Assembly: GCF_918797505.1 (NCBI RefSeq)
Contig: NC_092797.1
Span: 27,479,372 to 27,543,371, forward strand
DNA: 64,000 nt
DNA from: Bemisia tabaci
Taxonomy: Eukaryota > Arthropoda > Insecta > Hemiptera > Aleyrodidae
Direction of reading: 5' to 3'
The position numbers and the translations under genes were made by a program. Below, in pieces: positions 57,847 to 64,000 of the stretch (its first letter is position 1; each line of letters starts with the position of its first letter). The notes under the pieces are model-generated. The model ran no database searches, was not told the DNA's origin, and saw only the letters and a list, made by a program, of their open reading frames with translations.

Positions 57847-58047
57847 ATGGACCGGATATCCCGTGATTGCTGCTTATTGTTTTTGTTACCTCACTGCATT
57901 TCTGCGGCCTGCCCACCGGAAGTAGAAAGCGCCATGCAGGATCGCCAAATCCTCGCTTCTCCGTTGGTCTGCGAAAGCAAAGTTTTAAAATCCTCGACAT
58001 ATTGGCCGCTTGATTTCAAGGCGATGTCTTTTTACGTTGAGCTTTGA
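57847..58047 (+). CDS. Possible first exon of a secreted protein (signal-peptide frame)
   Basis: ATG at 57847 (A at -3, G at +4) opens MDRISRDCCLLFLLPHCISA, which has the charge, hydrophobic core and small-residue end of a signal peptide. ACPPEVESAMQDRQILASPL and VCESKV follow. A Cys, then a PLVxExKV block soon after the signal peptide, loosely recalls the N-terminal region of neuregulin-type ligands, but I cannot confirm any family. The frame stops at a TGA at 58045-58047; a GTTGAG just before it could serve as donor. No following exon was identified. It may be chance. Confidence 0.25.
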   Translation: MDRISRDCCLLFLLPHCISAACPPEVESAMQDRQILASPLVCESKVLKSSTYWPLDFKAMSFYVEL

Positions 58048-59489
58048 TTGCAGCTGTAAAAATACGGCGGAAGTTCTATAAGATTTTTTTTATTTATTTA
58101 TTTTTTTAAAAAGAATTTTATTTAAATATAACGTAACTACTACAAGTATTTCCTTGTATCTATCTACATGGTTTAAACTAAAACTAAACGAATTGCATTA
58201 ATTTTTACATGGTAACGTTAGATGATATGATGATGATCATAGACTTTAAGCACTACTGCTAGTGAAGAATATTTCCATTGCTCGCTCAATTTACATCCTT
58301 GGAGAGATCATCGCAATAAGAAAACTGCAACCCTTGCAATTGCGCTAACGGTAGCATGGGTAGAAATAGGGGAGGTTCCCCACCCCCAGAAATCTACTCG
58401 GTTCTTAAGAAATGTGAGGAATTTTGCTAATTGCACATGCATGCGTGACGTATTTCTTTCACCTTTTAAATTGTAATTGGATCAACTTTTTTGTGGAAAC
58501 AGCTCAAAATTGCCTCTGAGACGACTCAACTTTTCAACATTTTCTGGAGAGGGGAGGGGTCTTGGATCATACATCTTATAGCCAATACATCTCTACAGAA
58601 ACTACGTGGGGGGACCGCCATAAGTCAATTGTGGTAAAAAGAAAATTGAAAACATATTTTTTTAAAAAAAGTTAAAAAAATTTGATTTAATTTTTTTTAA
58701 AAATATTTAAGAAAACGATTTTTATAAAAAATGTCGGTACTCACGTGGTGATTTTAGTGTATTTTCCGAAGGAAATATACACTATTGCGTTCTCCCTCAT
58801 GTTTATTCATGCGAAACATGTTTTGGAGCCTAAAGTTCCATCCTCAGTCGGCAGCGAACTCAATACATCGAATACATCTCTAGCCAGAGATTAGGAGTAT
58901 GATCTACTTCCGGATTAGTCCAGTGCTACTCCGATTGAGTAGAGCTAATCAGCCGCGAATGGTATCCATAAAAGGTATATACTTACTTGTAAACACTTTT
59001 TTTGTACATGGACATTTCTAGGAAAAAATCTGAAAACATAATTTTGAATTGTTCACAGATGCTGAGAGGGTAGGGGGATGCCCGAGATTAGTCGCTCGGA
59101 CTCGCAAAGATCGGACTCCTCCATTAAACCTCGAGTATCTTTCAACAGAGATGTCCACATAAAGAAAATAGGTAAGTTCTCATTAAAATTACTTGACAAT
59201 ATGCTTGAAAACTACCTTTAAGGTGATTGTAATCTTGGTTGTTAAACATAGTTATCAACTTTATATATGAACGACAAAATATACAAGGACTCAGAAAAAA
59301 CTTCTGGCTTCAAACGTCGAAAATACACGATCTAAACAGGCATGCCATTCATTCAAGGTTTCGAGAATGAAAGTTTTGGCTTCAAGAGCCACTGTACTGG
59401 GACCATTGAACCTGGAGAAATCGAGCTACGACCCCCAGATCCGGACTTTACGGCCTCTGAACTTAGAGCGGATGGTATATTTGCATGGC
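58048..59489. other. No gene recognised
   Basis: Contains a hairpin, AGTGTATTTTCC / GGAAATATACACT, at 58756-58784, and T- and A-rich runs around 58660-58740. Confidence 0.45.
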
Positions 59490-61425
59490 CTTGGCCTATA
59501 CTTGCGGCAATTACAGTCAAAGTTGTTTCTTCCTTATGTACGGAGCACGTATTATTTATATTATAAAAATACTCATATATAAATTATCAAAGCGATAATG
59601 TCTCATGGAGAAATTTAACGAGAAAACAACAGAATATTTGGTACGTATTGAAATGATACACTTTCTTACCCTTCCGTTCAAGTCTCTCAGCAGTTTCCAT
59701 CACACTACGGTTTACTCAAACTATCCGCATGGCTTATACTTGCGGCAATTAGAGCCAAATTTGTTTCTTCCTGATGTATGGAACATGCATTCTTTATATT
59801 ATAAAAATACTCACATATAAATTATCAAAGCGATAATGTCTTATGAAGAAATTCATTGAAAATAGTGTATCGGAAAATACACTAAAACAACAGAATGTTT
59901 GGTACGCATTTAAATGATACGCTTTCTTACCCTTTCGTTCAAGTCTCTCAGCAGTTTTCATTTCACACTACGGTTTACTCAAACCTGAGGCTTAATTCAT
60001 AATGTCTCAATGGACCGCCAAACAGGGTACGAAATTGAGATCCACAATACATGTTACCTTATCAAACTTTCACGTGAACTAAGATGGACACATTGATATA
60101 ATCCAAATCCAATTAATCATATATAAAATAAAGGTTTTTGCCGGCCTCAAATACACTCCCCCCGGAGTCTACTCCAGTCGAATAGAACAATTACCTAATT
60201 TTGGTACATTTTACGATCATGGAAGACGAATCATTTCTCCGTGTACTTACTTTTTTGTGAAAATATTACCTCGTATCAGAAGAGGAAAGAAATGTGTGTG
60301 AAATCAGGCTCTGGTTGTTTGTCTAACGTATTGGTTGAATTTTGTGCCTAATTGAGCTGATCATGATTTTTTCGCGAGCGGGAAGTTTGAATTTACTACT
60401 TATAATGTGGACAACGAATATTTATTTATCATTTATGAGTTATTTCTGGAGGATTCTGTTATATTCAATATGTTTCGCGTGAAATTTGTGTAAAGAAACA
60501 TGCGCTGTAGTGCCTCTTTCTCACCCTCTCCATTCGCAACATACTGCTCTTCCTGCAATCACCCATGCCATTTATGAGCCTTCTCAAGACAGTGCGCTCG
60601 CATCCAAGTGAGCTGCGTTACGCATAGCACGTTCCACTGGCGACGACAAAACCGGAGCCTCTGATCCATTTCTCACACGACGTGATTCGAACACCCGAAC
60701 ACCGTTGTCATCGACTCGCAAATAACGCTTCGACAGAAGTCGCCGATGGGCTCGGTCAGGACCCGTGGCGTTATCGCTTTTTTGCCCCTCGTTACAGAGT
60801 GAATGTTGTGTTAGCGCGATTACAGATGTGAGTGGTGTAACTGGAGCAGGAACGTGATCGCAGCCGCATTAACGCCTTCTGTCAATGATACCGGGCTCAG
60901 TGCACTCATAGAGACGATTTATTGGCACTCTCCAACTGAGTGCAATTTCAAACGTCATATTGAGAGTCTCGTTTGAACTGTATTGAAGAGAGAGGAACTG
61001 AGTCACAATTGGGGGGGGGGGGTGCGTTGGGAGTAAATTTATATTATACACTGTAGTGTTTATACATAGTGTTTATATATAGTGGTTATAGTATGTTATA
61101 CACATCTCAGTTCACTTGAAAGTTTGATAAAGTATCACATGTATTGTGTGGATCTCAATTTCGTACACTGTCTGGTGGTCCATTGAGACATTATGAATCA
61201 AGCCTCAGGTTTGAGTCAACCGTAGTGTGAACTGAAAACTGTTGAGAGACTTGAACGAAAGGGTAAGAAAGTGTATCATTTCAATACGTACCAAATATTC
61301 TGTTGTTTTTTCGATGAATTTCTTTATAAGACATTATCGCTTTGATAATTTATATATGAGTATTTTTATAATATAAAGAATACGTGCTCCATACATATTT
61401 ATACAAAGGTATGGTAATATCTACC
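59490..61425. repeat. Compound direct and inverted repeat, about 1.9 kb
   Basis: A 238-bp unit (TATACTTGCGGCAATT, TATCAAAGCGATAATGTCT, TCAAGTCTCTCAGCAGTTT) occurs in tandem at about 59497 and 59735. Most of the second unit and its extension to about 60100 is repeated inverted at 61082-61425 (GGTCCATTGAGACATTATGA, AGACATTATCGCTTTGATAA). The spacer, 60101-61081, is mildly GC-rich at 60590-60870 with a G homopolymer at 61011-61022. No coding block was recognised. Confidence 0.8.
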
Positions 61426-61439
61426 ATAAGTCTATACTT

Positions 61440-61545
61440 GATTGCATACATAAAAACACCTATCAGCATAGGAAAACTAATGACACATATTTTGGTGCTA
61501 TTATGAGCCAGAAGTTATGGTTCCTTGTTGAAAATTTAGTCCATT
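61440..61545 (-). repeat. Foldback MITE family D fragment
   Basis: GGAAAACTAATGACACATAT, GAGCCAGAAGTTATGGTTCC and AATTTAGTCCATTTG correspond to the family D blocks at 34600-34728. Confidence 0.45.
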
Positions 61546-63217
61546 TGTACCTCACCTAATACAAAAGAACCGAGTAGCACATTCTGGAGTAAAAATGAAT
61601 AAAATTTTACACAAAAGCTCGCGTACGTTAACATGAAATCGCGAAGTTCCGCAAAATGCAAGCAATGCATATATTATGTGGTTCAAAGTATAAAAGTCAA
61701 CGACCATTTTGACAATTATAGAAAAAGCTTACATCGAGAGGTATAGTTGTAGATTTTTACTTTAAAATATAATGGACATTTTGGAACTTTCTAATGGAGA
61801 TTGTTCCTTTTTTTCATACAAATGTTTGACTGTCATCGGATGAATTTTCAAATGAATCATTGACTATACTTTTAAGATACATTGAAAAAGTTTTATAAGA
61901 TGTGAAGGACACTTAAACGTTGGTATAAAGAAAGGAACAAACTGAAAAAAATGGTTCTTAAAATTAGTTAGTGATTCATTTGGAAAAATATAGCCAATGT
62001 CTCAAGAAAATCCTCAAGGACAAACAGTACGTATTATTATTTGAGGCTATTTGTTCATTCTGCGGATTGGCGGTCGATCTCATTAGACTAACGTGCGTCG
62101 AAACAAAAGGTGGAAAATATGAAGTGGTTGATTGAATGAGGACGGACAAAGACGGGCAAAAGCGTTGGTTGATCTGTTTGCCAAACGGTGCAAAAAAATT
62201 TACTCGATCGTCAGTGGGTTTAGGTCGATTACCTACGTATGAAACTGAGCACTCACACTCACATAGCATATAATTTTGCTCTCCTTGAGGCAGAAACTGT
62301 CGGTCGATACCTAAATGAACTTGAGCGTTTGATGTGATACCAGCGCATTGCATTTAAATGCAACACAGCTCTCTACATTGTCTCATTTCCTGACATTCAA
62401 TTGCCGCACCTCACTCATTGATTGATCGGATTTTATGTCGAGAATTCTTTTTCCGCTACATGTTTTCAGGGCGCAAAAAAGAGGTTGTATTCGAAATAAT
62501 ACATACAACGCTATAGAATAATGGAATCGTTTTACTGAAATGTGCGTTATCATTCCTTTCATTGCTGTAAACTCTTTGACCCTTAAAATGGTCATACTTT
62601 GTCAAAGTACGTTCTACCGTTTTACAGGACCAATTCCCATTGTTTTTACGGTCATCGGTAGGAGAGCCCACATTATTCAGAGTTTGGAAATATGACCCAG
62701 GTTTTTATACGATAGGATTAACTCATGAATTCTCCCAATTAACGCTGTTTTTCGTTTTTTGTCACAGTTTGTTCCAAAGATCCAATATCAGCCCAATTTT
62801 CATGATTTTTACCACTATCGATAGGAGATAGTGCCTAGATGAGCCCGCTCTATTTAGATTAACTCATGGGGGCCCGCAAAGAAAACCTTAAACACCCTCT
62901 GAGGGTTGGGCCGCATAGCGGTCAGGAGGCTTAGTTGTCGAGGAACTGTGAACTAGGTGTTGTGCGTCACTACCTGCCATTATTGGTCACGCGAGTGTTC
63001 AGTGTAGCACACGTTCAGTTTAAAGATTCAAAAGAAAATATGAGTTAGGTCAGTATACAATTTAATATCAGACCAAAAGTACCTGAATGCCTACACTGTA
63101 TCAACCCTTTATTGGGAAATATTCTCTAAATTTTGACATTTTATTCTAATGACAAGAATCGTTATTCTTAGGCCCCTAGATTCCCATTTAATAAGCGAAA
63201 AAGTCTCACTGACTGCT
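61546..63217. other. No gene recognised
   Basis: The 125-codon minus frame at 61976-62353 has no recognisable domain. I see no RNA gene or clear repeat. Confidence 0.45.
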
Positions 63218-63475
63218 GGATTGCATTTAGCAAAAAAGAACCAGAGTGATTACAGTGCTGTAAAAATGTTGCTCCTTCAAAATTATCGAAAAAATCTCCC
63301 TGAATAGCAAATTGTTTTTTCTTCCACCAAAAACGTTTTAATTTTTAAGCAAAATAATTGTGTCAATTTGAACACTGTACATCTATTAAGTATTTTTAAA
63401 ATAAAAGAAGAAGTTGCACACATTTGCAAACACTGTAATCGTGCTGGTTCCTTCTTGCTAAATGCGATCCACCTA
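63218..63475. mobile_element. Inverted-repeat element, family H
   Basis: GGATTGCATTTAGCAAAAAA with GAACCAG and TGATTACAGTG pairs with CACTGTAATCGTGCTGGTTC and CTTCTTGCTAAATGCGATCC. The arms are about 45 bp and the loop about 170 bp. Confidence 0.75.
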
Positions 63476-64000
63476 ATGGCGCACTTACCAGGGAAGATTT
63501 TTTTCCGCCGATGAAATGTATATAAGTGTGGCAACATGAAATAAGATTCATGCGAACATAACGACCTACACCAGAGCCTGGTGGATGCTGGATCTGAACT
63601 GCGATCGGTTTATCGAGAGCTGCGTAGCTGCGTGGGTGAAATTATGTTAAAAGCGAGCCGGGCTTCTGCATACTTGTTTATAATGCAAACACCCAGTTGC
63701 GTCATACGGCCCGCAGGATTTCCGTTCTTCTCCCATCAGCCATCCGCGGTACCTTCCACCTTCGAAATTAGGTAATCGCGCCTTGGTATATTTCTTTTCG
63801 ACTCCAGTTGCCGTGGCGTCGCGCCAAACTGTCACAATAAATGATCTAGAGACCCAGTTATCTATGATCGAAAGTCTGGCGCGAACGGCACGTGATTTTC
63901 TTTTCGCACGAATATCTCATACGGTTCCGCCTCCGCACATGTGCAAATAGGCAGGATGTATAAAACAATAACGAAACAGGTTTTTTTTATTTACTTGAGA
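63476..64000. other. No gene recognised at the right edge
   Basis: Slightly less AT-rich; short frames on both strands without recognisable domains. Confidence 0.4.

Noticed and set aside
61976..62353. 125-codon minus frame
   Set aside because: No recognised domain and no exon structure around it.

Overview
The window looks like a stretch of an insect nuclear genome. It is AT-rich and intron-containing, has no bacterial-style gene packing, and is crowded with short non-autonomous DNA transposons. A hemipteran such as a whitefly is my guess for the host; that rests on general impression and was not tested. Only one protein-coding gene can be identified with confidence: the 5' part of an EFR3 / rolling blackout homologue on the minus strand at the left edge. 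Five consecutive exons (4242-4251, 3092-3159, 2183-2310, 1621-1771, 857-1009) join in phase to give residues 1-170, and the gene runs off the left end. EFR3 anchors the PI4KIIIalpha complex at the plasma membrane, and the small first exon supplies the expected cysteine cluster.

From about 4.5 kb to 64 kb I see no second gene I can name. A few GC-rich islands (22.1, 25.1, 27.6-28.1, 31.0, 45.2-45.5 and 51.1 kb) could be promoters or 5' exons. The one at 51.1 kb carries a perfect NRF1/ewg-type palindrome. A 66-codon frame at 57847-58047 starts with a convincing signal peptide and may be the first exon of a secreted protein. All of these are low confidence.

Most of the window is repeats. (1) A family of roughly 253-bp elements with CTGCCGTGC ends and 4-bp target duplications is present in about 14 copies or fragments, including two giant foldback versions of 902 and 757 bp. 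(2) hAT-type elements with 8-bp duplications include two related ones (17193-18058, 43493-44533) that carry a 79-bp internal tandem repeat in different copy numbers. (3) Other families include CACTGAAAA-ended elements, CAGCGGG-ended elements, CCCTGGTA-ended elements, a tRNA-derived SINE, long inverted repeats at 51.4-52.6 kb and 59.5-61.4 kb, a tandem duplication at 26.4-27.3 kb and a 20-bp minisatellite. Several are nested or chimeric, so this looks like an intergenic or long-intron region shaped by repeated MITE insertion.

All positions and repeat matches were found by eye. No alignment or database search was run.
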